Shown here: positions 1-12,994 of the stretch, one piece after another
Layout of the letters: each line of letters starts with the position of its first letter
Position numbering within the stretch: the stretch's first letter is position 1
Assembly: GCA_037389465.1 (NCBI GenBank)
Contig: JAZARR010000155.1
Location: 1 to 64,000, forward strand
Origin: Baylisascaris procyonis
Lineage: Eukaryota > Nematoda > Chromadorea > Rhabditida > Ascarididae
Length of the DNA: 64,000 bases
Reading direction: 5' to 3'
Notes under the pieces: generated by a model
What the model saw: only the letters and a program-made list of their open reading frames with translations
Database searches by the model: none
Told to the model about the DNA's origin: nothing
Position numbers and translations under genes: made by a program

Positions 1-436
1 TTCTGTTGTATTAATGGATTGGGAGCTCTCGAAACAGTCGAGAGCCCTGACCGAATTCGAGTGGGATGTGATTATGCTTATAACTACAGTCACGGTCGAT
101 TAGGCATGGAATCTCAGGGAGCTGTGATATTCGTGGTCTGTGCTGCTGCTACGGACGTTTTGGAATGGTGTGGGCTTTGTTTACTTCAACTTCTGCTTAG
201 CTGACGTTGGTGATTTGTTTTTGTATTGTTTGGCTGTCGGAGAATGCAGCAAGCATTCTTAATGAGGCGTCCCCATTTGATGTTTTCTGCAGCGTAGTAT
301 CATCGGAGACTATCATAAGCTATTATCTTTCGTAATGCTGGTCTTCGAATTGGGGGTTGAGGTTCCTGTTTTGTCGGCTTCTCTGGCCTTTTGGGCAGAG
401 ATCACTTCCTGCCTCTCCGCTCCTCAACACTTTCAT

Positions 437-1790
437 TTCTGCAAGTCGGAGTATTCTGCCTCAAAATTGCTATACAGAACAACGATCTTCGTATGTTTTA
501 ATATTGAGCGGCGCTTTGGGTAGAAGTTGAAATAGAGGAAGCGCTTATCAAACCGTTCCTTTTCTTTTGTTTATATTTTCCTCCGTTTCTTTTAGAGTCA
601 AGCTGATTGGCGGAACGGGGAGTGGTTTATCCTAAATGGTTAGAAGAACGTATGAAGGAAAACCTTGTTGCTAGCTTTAATTGCTTTTATTTTTAGTGAT
701 GGAAGCAATTGATGGTTCCGTTTCATGGTTGATGAACAACTAAGCACTATGTACAGGTGATTATTTTTTTTATCATTGATAGAATCAATTTGTCATGGCT
801 AAGGAGAACATCGACAGCTTAATATTCTATCAGAGATCTGTCGGTCGAAATATTTGTGCTTTATCCATGTTAAGCAGATGTTCTTTGGAAACAGTTTGTA
901 ACCTTTATACTACGATTTGGTTTATATGTAAAGGACTACCACTGGAAAGCGGTCATTGCATGCTACTTATAAGAAAGCTATCACTTGCCTTCGAAGAAGT
1001 TGTTGAGCAGAAAATATAACCGAGTACTGATGAGTGGATGAGATTCGTCCTCAATGACGTTGCTTTATGAAAGATTCGATAGTACAGAAGCTGAATGTGT
1101 TGGTTTTTCAGTCTTATTGACACCGTTTTGAGCAGAAATTTACTTTCTAAGCAGAAGTCGGCTTTCAGGAGAGCGTTACTTTTTATTTGCAGTAGTGGAA
1201 ACCCCGAATCAGGAGCAAACAGTGTTGGGACTCGTGGTGAGTCGGCTGACAAAGTGACGAAAGTGCGCAGCGCTGACCCGCATGGTAGTCCGCTCAATCC
1301 GATCTCCATTGTGCCCAATTCCACTAAATCGGTATGTCGTTTAATTGTCTTAATGCAAGTTTTTATAACCCTTTATAATGTTGACAGTTTAATAGAGGTT
1401 AGGAAGAGCGGTATTCTTTCTGATATCCTTTTATTGCTTTTATGCGTTATACTGGTAGCCAGCCCATGGGGTTCGAACGGGTTATATATGAAGATATGAG
1501 TTGATAGGAATAGGGGTGTCGATGGGTGGTAACATTATTAACTGGCTACGGGTAATGAACGCTGGCAAGCTTTGGGTGCTTGGATTGGAACCATTTGACA
1601 GAAATGAGGAAATAAGCTAAAACAATAGACACAACTTCATCCATATACTAAAAGAAGGTTAAATTGAGCGGCATGTTTGATTCTGTTTAAGCGCTGATTT
1701 ATTTTAAATTTGCTAGTATGATATGCCCCAAATATAGTGGCTAAAGGCTGGTGTAGGTACATTGTCAGCATCTATTTTTGTCTCCGTAGG
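437..1790. repeat. left flank of duplicated segment, copy A (diverged)
   Basis: Two sub-blocks occur again further right. 437-535 and the following ~100 bp match 19008-19190; 748-1790 matches 17911-18998. Similarity is clear but includes many substitutions and indels, so this layer is older or faster evolving than the core. In copy B the two sub-blocks are in the opposite order. Confidence 0.85.
1193..1331 (+). pseudogene. exon-like segment, unknown protein, copy A (frame intact)
   Basis: The segment has acceptor TTTGCAG, donor GTATGT and an open 139-nt frame encoding Ser/Gly/Lys-rich sequence (SGNPESGANSVGTRGESADK...). Copy B at 18399-18535 keeps the splice sites but has lost 2 nt and is frameshifted. 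In copy B the preceding exon-like segment (17611-17731) joins it in phase. The protein family is not recognised; such Ser/Gly/Arg-rich sequence could be a head region. Confidence 0.45.
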
Positions 1791-3169
1791 ATTGCAGCTT
1801 TTGTTAGTAGTGATTAGCGTGATTCACGGTGCCTAATTTATCTCCCATGTGGTGCGGATAGTTGAAATATCATACGGCGTTAAATGAGATCACTTTCAAT
1901 TTCTTCTTTCTGTTACCGGTCGTTGTAGGGGATCCCTTCTCTCATTTGAACAAATGTCAGTGAGTTTTAAAAAGCAATCATCCGTCGAAGGAAAAAAGAA
2001 TCATAAAGCAATACAGAATTTCCGAGGGAAGTTTTGCCCGAGTCTGGATAGTTGTTTAGGTGGAATAGTAGAGGTCATATAATCTTATATAAGGCTGTCT
2101 TGTCCTGATTTATTTCTCTTTCTGGATTTTGGTGGATTCAGTTTGGTGTCTTCTGGTTGACCTTTAGCGGGGTAGCTGAATTAACAACATTTTGTTTCTG
2201 TGGGAATAATTCGCTACCTTAGTTTCTTTTTAATTCTTTTGAAGGCGAATTGCGTATTCTATGAAAAACTTATATATTGCTGGAGTGACGGAATATTTCT
2301 ATGGGAAGTCGTGGTTAGGTTTTGATTTAATATCTTTTGACAGTAAGCTGTACCGGATATCTATTATGGTGCGAACTCGCCATGAATTTAGCGGCCATAA
2401 TCGTAAACTAATTGGAAGTGGTGACTATAATCTAATAATTGCTTCAATTGAATGGTGAGGTAGGCCCACATTTAGCGTCAATGATCAGCCAAGCAGCAGG
2501 ACAATTTACAGGGAGGTACGCGATTGACTTTCCCTGAAAGCTCATATTCGATACAAATGGGTTGGCGCTCAGTGAGGTAAGGCACTGAACCGATGGGATT
2601 TTAATTAACTATGCAGGTTAATAGCCAGAACACATACATAGACAGGTAGACAGCGCAATATTCTGTAATACACTGCGCCTTAAACATTTGAAGTACTTTT
2701 AAGTGCATTATTGAAGCATACAGTATTTAAATCCCATTATAATTAATTCAGTTATGTTGTCTAGATTATGATAGCAGTTGATATGATTGGCCGGTTAGCA
2801 GAACTTTGCAACCGTCATTTGCCGTTTCCTTGAACTTCAGATCTCCTTATGCTGAAATGTTAAGGGGTCAGGGGGGGGGGAATGGACAAGAAAGTTGATG
2901 AAACGTTGAAACGTTTGGTGAGCATAACCCGAGCGCATAAGAGTAGCGGATCATATTCGGTCATTTGGTTTCAACAACGGCTCATTTCTTTTGCTATCGG
3001 CCTTAGGAATGTTTTGCACTGATAACATAGAATGCAAAATTTTGTGTATGACCACTTGTGGCGTCGTTTGTATTTCCTTTGCGTGGGAAAGGCAATTAGG
3101 TAAGCGTCTTCTGGCACCCATTTGTGGGCTTTATAACTTTTATGATATCACTGAGTTTGCATAATCCAG

Positions 3170-6100
3170 GTGGACGACTTGAAGCCATGAGAGAAGAAGA
3201 ATTGTACGGCGATGCCAAACGGAAGAATGAAGTGGAACTCGGCGGGTGGCAAAAAGGAAGAGTCAGATGCGAGCGAGGGCAGCGGCTGTCTCCAACCGAA
3301 ACGGCTTACAGCCATTTCGGATATGGCTTCAACGAGTTCTGCGCCGAAAACTCGGTAAACTTATAGTTATTAAAATCTGATCTGCTAGCTAGGAATGGAG
3401 CGCAGAATAGGAAGAGGGGAATTTTTCTAAGGGGAGGAAGTTTGTAGTTGCTTAATAAAACTTTATTCCATTCGCAGTCAGCGGCACATCTGTGATCCGT
3501 TCTCATGCGCACGATGTAGATGCACGTTAACGATACAGTTCGCGATTTGATTGTAGCGAATATACGGGTGCCTAATCTTTTTTGAGAGCCTATATATAAC
3601 CATTTTTTTAGAATATCATTAGATTATCAGATAGCATTACCGCAGTACAATTATCTATCATTTCTAAAAAAAGAAGATGCAAGAGTAATGTCGAATTACT
3701 GGAGAAATGCAAGAATAGTGCCAACGCTATGCGGCTCTAAATGGAGCATCGCTTACCCACTTGTAACCTCAACATATTCTTTATTAAGATGAGATATATA
3801 GGGCTGCAGTGGATAAATGCAATTCGAACGCATACAAACTATCCTACAGTGAGAAATATTATAGGGGCAGAGATGCAAGCAAAGAGAAAAAGGGCTTGCA
3901 GACAACGCGAGTAAGATAAGCGTGCGTGTTGTGCGTTGCTGTGTGATGGTGGGCGCGTTAGCTGGCTGCGCTTCGAGTATCGAACGCGCACCACGATGCG
4001 AAACAGCATCCTCTTGTTATGGTGCTGTAAGTTTTTTGCTTGGATGATCGCATGTTTTATAGAACCCTCGTCTGTTTGCATATTTTCGCAATTATCACTT
4101 TGTCTTGAGGTTGTAGCTACAGTTAAATTTTGCAGCTTTGTTGTTGGTCGTGCATATATATCGTTGTTAAGGGCCGGGAATGATTCGTGAAGCTGAAAGG
4201 TTCGATAATAGTAGCCCTCCCCTCTTCCACGTCCCTTTTTTTAGTGCGTGTTTTTTAGTGCGTATGTTTTCTGTGTCATGATCCTTGATTGACTTTGGAA
4301 AGCAAGCGAAATTTGTACGATGGAGGACCCTAGTTTATATTGTCTGTTTGAAACTTGAACAGTATGAGAGGTGGAAGTTGATTGTGGTTACCTTCGCAAT
4401 GAGTATTGCGTGATCTTACGATTGAATCGTGAAATCGGTGGCCTGGACTTTTTCAGAACTCGAAGCGCAATCACTATGCCCATAGTCATTTTCGGGGAGA
4501 GAGTGTTGTGATCGGAAGTTTACAAATGCTGCTGTCTCTGTATTATAAAAGAAAGCAATCGCATGCGTTGTTTAATGATGTCTGTTGCAGAACATTGAAG
4601 AAATGAATGCAGCAGAGGAGGTTCTGCGTGGCAGGTTGGCGGCTGAAGTGCAGGACATAACAGCAAACAGAAGATGCCAGAGAATCAAGACGCCGATTGG
4701 GAAGGCAACTACAATACGACAATGAAGAAGTTGCAGAAGCTGGGAGACGAGCTCGACACTGCGCTTTCGAACTATGACAAGGTGCTTCTTTCTGTCACTT
4801 CCGCTGGTGCTTAGGTTATTAGACTATAGTTGGGCGACTGCAGAGGTATTGAAGTAAATTTTTGCTGTTTTGTTCAGCTGAGTTTTTATTTTAAAGGCTT
4901 CTTTAATTGATCCATTGCCTTTAGGTTTGTTTAGATGCTATGACATGATGCTGTAAGCAAATGTGTTCGATGTTTTGGAGTCGAATACAAATTCGAATTG
5001 TATATGCTATTACCGTTTATAGATTTCATCATATGTTCCTCATCGATACAAAGTTGATCATATTGGGTTTATTATTCGTACTAGCTGAATCCGTTTTTGA
5101 ATATATGTTCTTATCACTATTTTGATGCGCATTCGTTGGAATTCTGTTTACTGCTAGCAGGCTGTTCTTGCAGATTGCGCGATTAGATTAGCGGTGGTGG
5201 ATTCTATAATTCTTGATAGAGTGAGTAAAAATGTCTAGTTCAGGATCACCATCTCTTCTGGGCCAAGAACATTATGAGATTAGAAGTTCTTTAAGCAGCA
5301 TGGTATGATATTATGTGGTGGGCAGTAGATATCGTTATGGCTGTATAACGATACTGAATGCTGAGCACTTGACTTTGAATTAGGTGGCAACTGGAAAGGA
5401 GCTGGAATTGATTGCAGGAAGTTCAGCCACGGTAGGCAGACTGTTATACAGCACAGACGGATCTGAAAAGCGGTGAGACATGAAGTGAATCGCTGAAGAA
5501 ACAGCTGAATGCCGCCAGTGATGGAGCGAATTCACTGAACAAGGCTATCAACGAACAAACTCATCGGGATCAGGGAGTGTAAGTTGGCGTTTATTCAGTG
5601 CCTCATATTTAGATAGAGAGATATCACATATTTAAGGAGCTATTAGTAGTTAAGGAGTTATTTGTGGTAAAAGAGCTCCATAAAGCAGGTTCAAACGTAT
5701 GGTCATTAACGGGAGGTAAAGGACTTGCAAAATGAGCTCCAACTGAAAACTGGGAAACATTCCACGTGACGTTTCACATTGCATCCATCCTTTTATTCTT
5801 TGTTTGTTATGTTTAATGTGATTGCATCACTGATTGCGATCTAATTCTTTGTTGTATTATGAATTATTGTGAATTGATGGTGCCATAAAATTTGCAAAAC
5901 ACATTTATTGCGCTGTCAGTAGGCTGTAACCAGTGATGGAATGATGGCTTCGAGATTGGTCCAGTTTGTTTCAAACACGTTTTGCGATTGTTTTTCATAT
6001 ATTTAGAAAATCAACTGAACGTAATGGACCGGAATCAGAAGCCCCTACCATCCAACGGTTCATGCATTACCTTCTCTCTTATGACATTTATAGCATATAA

Positions 6101-7960
6101 CTGTCAACTTTAATTGCTGCAGTGAGCCACTTTCCGGATTAGTGGCAGAGCTGTCCCATTAACCCTATAAAACAGTGCAGCGTATAACAAGAGCACTGTT
6201 CTGGCAAAATTTTTGTTGTCGGACTGCCGATATCCCTAATTATTCATTTGATTGGAACTGTTGCACTTTATTTGCATGTAGGCCTATTACGCGATCAAGT
6301 CGCATTGAAGTGAACACCCAAGTTTCGTTTTGCATGGAATTTAATCTAACTTGAGGCCACGAGCTTGATGTCATTGGTCGGGTAGGAGGATATCCTTTTT
6401 TGCCTTGAAAGTGACCCGACTATTTTTTGTAGTAGTATGTTGCATCTATTTGCCATTTCAAACTGTGTGGTGCCTTCTCTCTCACCTGATCGAGGTCATG
6501 CTTCCTGTTCAAGCACGATCTAATCACATCCAGAGCGCTAAATCAGTTTGCTGACTATTTAGTGAACGCGCAAATGTGGCGTTTGGAAGAGGCATTAACG
6601 CGAAGTCGACGGCGGCAAGCCACGATGCTGATCTCGACGGCGCTTTGACTCGCCTCAACGCGCTTGAGGACCATCACGCCGCCTTATTGCTCGACAACGG
6701 CAAACCGAAGTCTGACGTGAAATCCTTGTTTCGCGAGCTGGACGTTCACAAGGTTCGTGGTTTTTATTGAATTGAAGGCGCTATAATTCCTTCTGAATAT
6801 TTGGGCGATCGCGGTGAGCTACGCGATATCGAAGTGATCGTTATATATTGACGTTTAAGGGTTGACCGCCTACTTCATGAAAGGAGTTCAAGCGATAAGG
6901 GATGCTGCAAGGTCGAAATTGTTTTTTAAACATGTGATTTTGGAAAGTTATAGTTTAGTTGCGAAAATGTTCCGCAGACAATCGGGTTGAAAGTTGGAGC
7001 TCCTAGCCTCTAGTGGTAGGATGATATTCGATTTCTGCAGAGATCAGAGGTCGTGCAATCGAGCATAATTTATGATGCTTGAACTATTTCATAAACTTTG
7101 TGAGTTGTTAGATCAAATGCCAGCTCCGTTTGAAAGTCCGATAAGCTTTACAGTCCGCCGTCAAGGAGTTTTTAGCAGTTGCCGTTTTCTTCGTTTTCTA
7201 CTTTGGTGTGAAATATGCATCAGTTTCAGTCCCTCTATGTTTATTTGCCTGCGGCCTTGACGCCTAAATTCGGATTCGGCTTAATGTCTAAATTTCCGGG
7301 GTTTCGGAGCTCCGGAGTTAACTGTACAAAGACTGCTTAAGGTTTTTCGATATCTTCACTAGGGTAACTGTGGAGTACCTTCAACAAATTCTTCTTTCAT
7401 GCAGATCTGAAAGGCTTGCTAGCCAACTCAACACTTCTTGCAGGCTATGATATTGGTGATCATGGTTAATGGTTGGATACATGCTACCCTTTGCTATTAT
7501 GCTGAAAACCGAGAATTAGCTAAAAATAGAACTCAACACAAGTTCTGATAAGAGATTGGCATTGTTGCTATTTTGATGATTTCAGGTCGATTCTTCTATC
7601 TTTATTCTTAGGTCACCTCAGCAGTAGCAGTCACCTCGAAGACAGGTGACTGCTATTGTCATTTCCTGTTTTAAGCATTTTAAGCAGTTTGGAATGTTTT
7701 TAAGACGAGTTCCATTGCAGATCAATCAGGAAGAATAAAAGCGCATTGTGGACAATCTTCTTAGTGCGACAATAGTGATATTTTTCGAGTATTCGAAGAC
7801 GGCGAGAAATCTTCGTTTCGATAGAGCGCTCGAAGGGATACTCCAATATCATCGGCAGTTCTTGTTTATTATGTTTATTAATAATCTCATAATCTTGTTG
7901 CTAACGTTTTTCTATTGTACGCCTTCGTATATTAAACTTTTTTATGATCGTTAACGTGTG
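3170..7960 (+). pseudogene. coiled-coil protein gene relic, copy A
   Basis: A series of exon-like islands of heptad-type, Leu/Glu/Lys/Ala-rich sequence is separated by intron-like AT-rich DNA. About 3170-3355 has EAMREEELYGDAKRKNEVEL in one frame and KKEESDASEGSG in another. 4591-4781 has NIEEMNAAEEVLRGRLAAEV, then a frame change to KLQKLGDELDTALSNYDK. 5485-5580 has SLKKQLNAASDGANSLNKAI. 6577-6751 has DADLDGALTRLNALEDHHAA and SDVKSLFRELDVHK. About 7726-7860 has INQEE, an in-frame TAA, then KRIVDNLLSAT. Frame changes and stops within islands argue for decay. An intermediate-filament/lamin-type rod is possible but not proven. Confidence 0.5.
7625..7655. other. perfect hairpin, copy A
   Basis: TAGCAGTCACCT and AGGTGACTGCTA form a perfect 12-bp stem around a 7-nt loop. 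It is conserved unchanged in copy B at 25660-25690. Function is unknown. Confidence 0.7.
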
Positions 7961-9788
7961 TTTTATAACATTCTAACAGTTAATATCGCAGGTTTTGCCT
8001 ATAGAGAGAAATTCATCACTACATAGTACATTCTAGATATACCCTCTAACACGTCTAACTAATACACCTTCCGAACGTGTTTCCCTATGGTAGGTAGCCT
8101 AGTATAAAACAAGTAAGCATTACACTTACCTTCATCAGCAGTGGATTAGCCTATATCCAAATCATGCGCTAGTAATTACAGAACAGTTGAGATTTTTTCG
8201 TTTCCCAAAATAGCTGCAAGAGTGTTTTTTTGGTAATTTTTTGATAATATCATATAGGTAATTAGATGTAACAGTAATGTTGAGTTCGCATGTACGTTGA
8301 TGAGCTTAACACATTTAGTGAGTGAACGGATCATTGTTGTAACAGGTATGATTTGCGTTTTTTATGTAGAATTTAGTACCAGCACTTGTTGAAACTACCA
8401 GCACCAGCACTAATCTACTACGAGTGCATTGTTGAAAATGGGTTCAACAAGCACCAATTTTCACAATAACTTAAGTGAGATTACGTGAAAGATGGCACTT
8501 GAATGTCTCGGCTAGGCGCTCTTGGTGTAGATTATTTGGTCTTAATTGATAGATATCAGTAGTGGATATTTAATGATTACTAAAAAAGAAAGAACAATAT
8601 CAAAGGTGGTATGATTGTTGATTCTTTCTGTTAGGAATTTTTTGCGCAGATCAGTGACATTATTTTAGAGACAGTACGCATTTGTGCACAATGGAAAGAC
8701 ATTTGCGTTTATGTCGAAACCGTATGTGTTCAAATGCAAATCAGATATATCTTTGTCCACTTCAAATTTTCGCTACTCGCATAGGTAGCGTTATAGGTGA
8801 CTCACAGATTTATGAATAGAACTACTTTTTAGAGTTTCTAGAGTTGAGATGGAAAACGATTTGAGATATTTAAAGTGATTGATCATGTGAACTGGGAATT
8901 ACCTTTTTCATGAACATTAGACCATCGAGGGCTGCGACTTTAAGAAATTTTTGGGACGAGGGTTTTGTAGTAGAAGGCGAGAGCATCTGTCTAAACTTTA
9001 AATTTTTTCACAGAGGAAAGAGGGGGAGAGGGACTGAGAAGAATTTTAGGAAAGGGGTTTAACTTAAGATGTAGTGACCTGTAATTGTAACAAGATCGAT
9101 GATTGGGTGGTGTATAAGAAGAGTACACACGAGTAGTAGTGTCTAGTTGTTTGTTAGTGCTGTGGATTGCTTGGTGATCTAAGCTATTCGATTCAAAAGT
9201 ATTCGTTTACTTGATTTACTAATGAATAATATTGGCAGGGGGAGGGGGTCGTTTGAAATGTATCCGGATATGAAATATGAGTTTGTCCATTAATTTGCGA
9301 CCGATAAAAAACACGATGGCATTTGACATATAACTATAGAGATGCACTGAGAATTCCCTTTGAATAGTGAAGGCAGCTTTGTTGTTGAAAATATTTTGGG
9401 ATGATCTAGGTGTGCAACATATGCGCGTGGAGTGTATTTGAAACGTTGACTGTTGGATTATTTCTGCTAGTTAAAGGTCAATTGTGGAAAGGTGAATTCT
9501 TAGTGAGAAAAAGTGGAAATTTACCACCGTTTACGCTTTGCAGCCTACCTATTGTTATTCAGAGTTTACTTGAAACAAAATTAAGTGTTGAGTTATTTTG
9601 ACCGGTGTTCGAATAATTGCGGTTCGTGTGGTTTTGCGATCGAAGGTCAAAGGTCATCGCTGATAATCCGCATATCATCTCTTCGAAGGTTGCATAATAA
9701 CTTTTGCGAGTTCTATTTAGGGACAGCATTGCCATTTTTATCAGCGATACTTGGTGGTTGTAAACTATAACGACAAGTATCGTTGCAG

Positions 9789-10361
9789 AGTCCACGTTGC
9801 GTCACTTCATCCGGATCCTCCAGAGTCCGACCTGGAGAGCATATTCAAGGCATTCGGAGGGGTGACCAAGTGCCAGCTGGCACGGGCAACATGTCCTAGT
9901 GCGGCAAGTGGCCATCGGTAGGCAATTCAATCAAAAATTTATGACGGGTGGGTTTACATGCCAGTATTGGTATTTCTTTATATGTTTAGGAAATGTTAAA
10001 ATTAGTAAGGTGAAGTGGGAATACATCCATTACCGGGCTTTATTCGGAATTTTCGTCTTTGTAAATCTCGCCGAGGTGTACATTGTTGTTGGTAATCGTC
10101 TTTTTGTATCGCATTTTTGTGGAATACGTTGATTGCTGTTGTCCACGTTTATTGTATCTTTCAGCAATGCAAAAATTTGTGAAACTTCAGTCGATATCAG
10201 TTTTAATTAAACATTGCTAATATTTGACCACTTATGACATAAAAGAGATGAGTGAATCAATGGAATGTTATTGCTTAATTATGGGTTTGTTTAATGGTTT
10301 CAGTGGTTGTGGCTTTATCGAGTACGATGGCAGTCGTTGCAGCAGCAGAAGTGACGACGAA
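9789..10361 (+). pseudogene. RNP-6/PUF60-like RNA-binding gene fragment, copy A
   Basis: 9789-9917 (acceptor GTTGCAG, donor GTAGGC) encodes VHVASLHPDPPESDLESIFK and AFGGVTKCQLARA...SGHR, matching the start of RRM2 of PUF60/RNP-6 (family pattern R-V-Y-V-x-S-V-H-P-D-L). The next piece from 10304 continues in exact phase as GCGFIEYD, the RNP1 motif. The frame is then lost and the segment ends at a deletion junction with tandem ATATGTTATTCAC. RRM1, the rest of RRM2 and the C-terminal UHM domain are not seen. PUF60 normally binds U-rich 3' splice sites. Confidence 0.75.
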
Positions 10362-10392
10362 AATATGTTATTCACTAAATATATGTTATTCA

Positions 10393-11307
10393 CACTAAAA
10401 TATGTTATTCACAAGGAGAGGGAGCCGTGAGCAGGAACACATAGCTGATGGTAACTTCTTCATATCTCATTGATGGATGTAGAAAGCTTTTAGGAAGCTT
10501 TTTTTCATTTATCATACTCGGGGATCGATTTATTATATTTTCGCTTCATTTCATGACTTATAAAAAGCTTCTCATAGACTAGAATAAGAGATCATTGTAG
10601 TATTAGTTTTAAAGAGGACAGAAATCCGTTTAACTAAAGGCTCTTTTTCGAAAAAATGATGTCCTTGAAGGGATTTTGAAATTCCAGATTTGGCCAGGTT
10701 TCTAGTTTTCCAGCATTTCTGTTTCGCACTGAAATCGTTTAATCACAGTCATTTCCATCTTTCATTGGATTTGCATATGTGATAGTTATGAATGTTTTAT
10801 TCACTAACGAAATTTCAGGATGGAATCGACTGGCTAGACGTGTTCAATATGGTTATTGACAAAACAAAAAACGGCTCCAACAACACTGCCTCGACAACCA
10901 TGATGTTAGTCACTTTGTTTATATTATTTCTATTGTTTTAATATTAATTTTATTATTATCTTCGTTATTATAATTGTAATTGCCCAGTGTTCTTTTAATG
11001 TTGCCTACTTCACATTAATATGATATGATTTATGTGCGTCGATTGAGCCTATAAGAAGGTTTCACATTGTACTTTTATTTATGAATATATGTTTTCTTAT
11101 CGTATAAATGCTTGCGGTCAGTTTTTTGTCTAAGTGATATAAATAAATAAGGAACGATAAACGATTAGAAAGCGCTAATTTGCGTAATGATTTATCGTAG
11201 TTTGCAAGGATAGCTTTAAAAAGCATCTAGAATCAACTTCCTTTCGGCTGAAGGAATGCTTGAGAGTTTATCTCTGTCCACTTTTTATGAGAGAACAATT
11301 TTGCAGC
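10393..11307. repeat. second duplicated block, copy A
   Basis: This matches 30643-31559 (offset about 20250) with more point differences than the core block. Similarity ends sharply after TTTTGCAGC on both sides. In copy A it abuts the core block because about 2.25 kb present in copy B is missing here. Confidence 0.95.
10819..10903 (+). pseudogene. exon-like segment, unknown protein, copy A
   Basis: After acceptor ATTTCAG, an open frame reads DGIDWLDVFNMVIDKTKN and continues to a GTTAGT donor near 10904. The copy at about 31069-31160 has inserted bases after DKTK and runs into TGA. Composition is protein-like, but I do not recognise the family. Its place after the RNP-6-like fragments could make it part of that gene or of a neighbour. 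Confidence 0.35.
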
Positions 11308-12994
11308 TGTATAATAGAATGGAAATTAAATTGAATGGTGGAATAGAGTACCTAAGAATGGACAAAGCGAAAAGAACTATGCTTTCAAACTAATATAGCA
11401 TGTTATCAAAAGTTTTCTATCAAGCGATTTATGAGGGATCATCAAGAAAAGCAAATACATAAAGCGCTTTCAAGCATGCGGCAGGTTACTGCAGTAAGAG
11501 AAGAATTTCTGAGCGAATCGCTGTTGGCGTAAGAAATGGATTGTGGTTCTATCTGTCGTAGAATTCGACGACAATGGAATAAAATCCATTTTGCTTAAAC
11601 TGCTAATTTTCGGAATCCAGGCAATTATAATTGTCATCGCAAATACTCTGACCGCAAATCCGTCCATCGAAGAGAAAAAATAATCCTTTGAATGATCTCA
11701 AAACCACTACATCGCCGATCGTTGCCGTAACTTTAGCATTCCATACTCGATTGTTTGCTGATCTTGAACGTTGATCACATCTATGTTGTCGAGTATGCCA
11801 CTCTACATGTCTCGAAAGCACTCACTTGTAGTTATCGTTTTGCCACGATCTAGACTATTCTGCCTCTAGCTTCTTTTATCGATCTCAACTCTTGAACGCA
11901 AAAACCACGCACCTACTTGCTCATCTCTCATCTATTGCACTCACGAGTTCTTGAAAGTTGAGCTCGAACTCAGTGTGAAGCTGCAGCGAACTGTAGCGAT
12001 CTTTTCGTCGCTGCAGTCGTCTAGCTAGACGAGGCTGATTGTGTTTGTGATTTTCCGATTAGCTTGATCATAGCTAATGGAGTGCGAGACTCGAGCTTCG
12101 TCGCTTCCAACAGATGGAGAGTGACGCGAACTCATTTATTTTCTAGTTTACTTCTGAGCGGGCTTAATAATCTCTCATTTAAGGGGCATAGTTTATAGTT
12201 AATCGTAATGAAAAATGATTATTTATTTATTATTCGATCATCGGAGACGAAGGCTGTGTCTTGTTAGGGCAGTCGCATTCTGGTTGAATTAACTGATAGA
12301 TGGAATCGGTGGCAAGATTCAGGTGTAACGTTTGTTTGTGGAGTTTACCCACTTACCACTTGACCGTTGATGTTGGCATTTGGTACCTACCGTATATCTG
12401 AAGTACTCATATCTGCCATGTGGTCAGAATAATTTCTAGGTTTTATTTGTTATTGGTCGTCAGGCACCCTTGCAGTGTTTTTGCACTCACAGGTTTTATT
12501 GATTGTTCCAAGTGGAGGAGGGGTTATGTGGTATGTTAGCCAGCTATCGTTAAGTTCAACGATAAGTGTTGTGCTGGCTGTTTAAGGCGTGCTCTTGTAG
12601 CGCTGACTATTAAGGTCGTCTTTTTTCGCTGAATGCCTTACTTTTGTTCAGAGTTCCCCTTTAATTTATCGTTTTATGGAGTTGATCCAGGAAATTCATT
12701 ATGAACATTATTCACCATATATTAAAGGAAATATCCCTTCATCTATGCTGTAAGGTATTCTGCAATCATTTAGCACAAAAAAAGAAGTATAAGGGCATTT
12801 TAGATAGGCGATTCGTATTTCTGTACTTTTATGCTAGTCCAGGTAAGGCAGGACGAATTGTTTCTTAGATTTTTGAACGAATGGAAAATTCAACCGCGAT
12901 AGCAATTCGAATAAGGAAAATACGTGGGCGCTGTCGACTAGGTGGGAAATTTAAAACTTTTTTTAAATCTTTGTTATCAAAAATCCCCAATGTT
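11308..12994. other. unique segment of copy A
   Basis: It lies between the second block and repeat R and is replaced by different sequence in copy B (31560-32565). The minus-strand frames at 11470-11821 show no recognisable domain. I see no gene. Confidence 0.55.

Larger units (their letters stand above)
2069..10361. repeat. core duplicated block, copy A
   Basis: About 8.3 kb is repeated at 20089-28395 in direct orientation, with only scattered single-base changes and a few small indels (offset 18020 at the left, 18034 at the right). It carries exon-like relics of a coiled-coil gene and of an RNP-6/PUF60-like gene. Its right end is a deletion junction relative to copy B. Confidence 0.97.

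Noticed and set aside
1440..1500. GGTTCGAAC-like phrase considered as a tRNA T-arm
   Set aside because: No acceptor stem, D-arm or anticodon arm can be built around it, and the copy at 18660-18700 has lost the motif.
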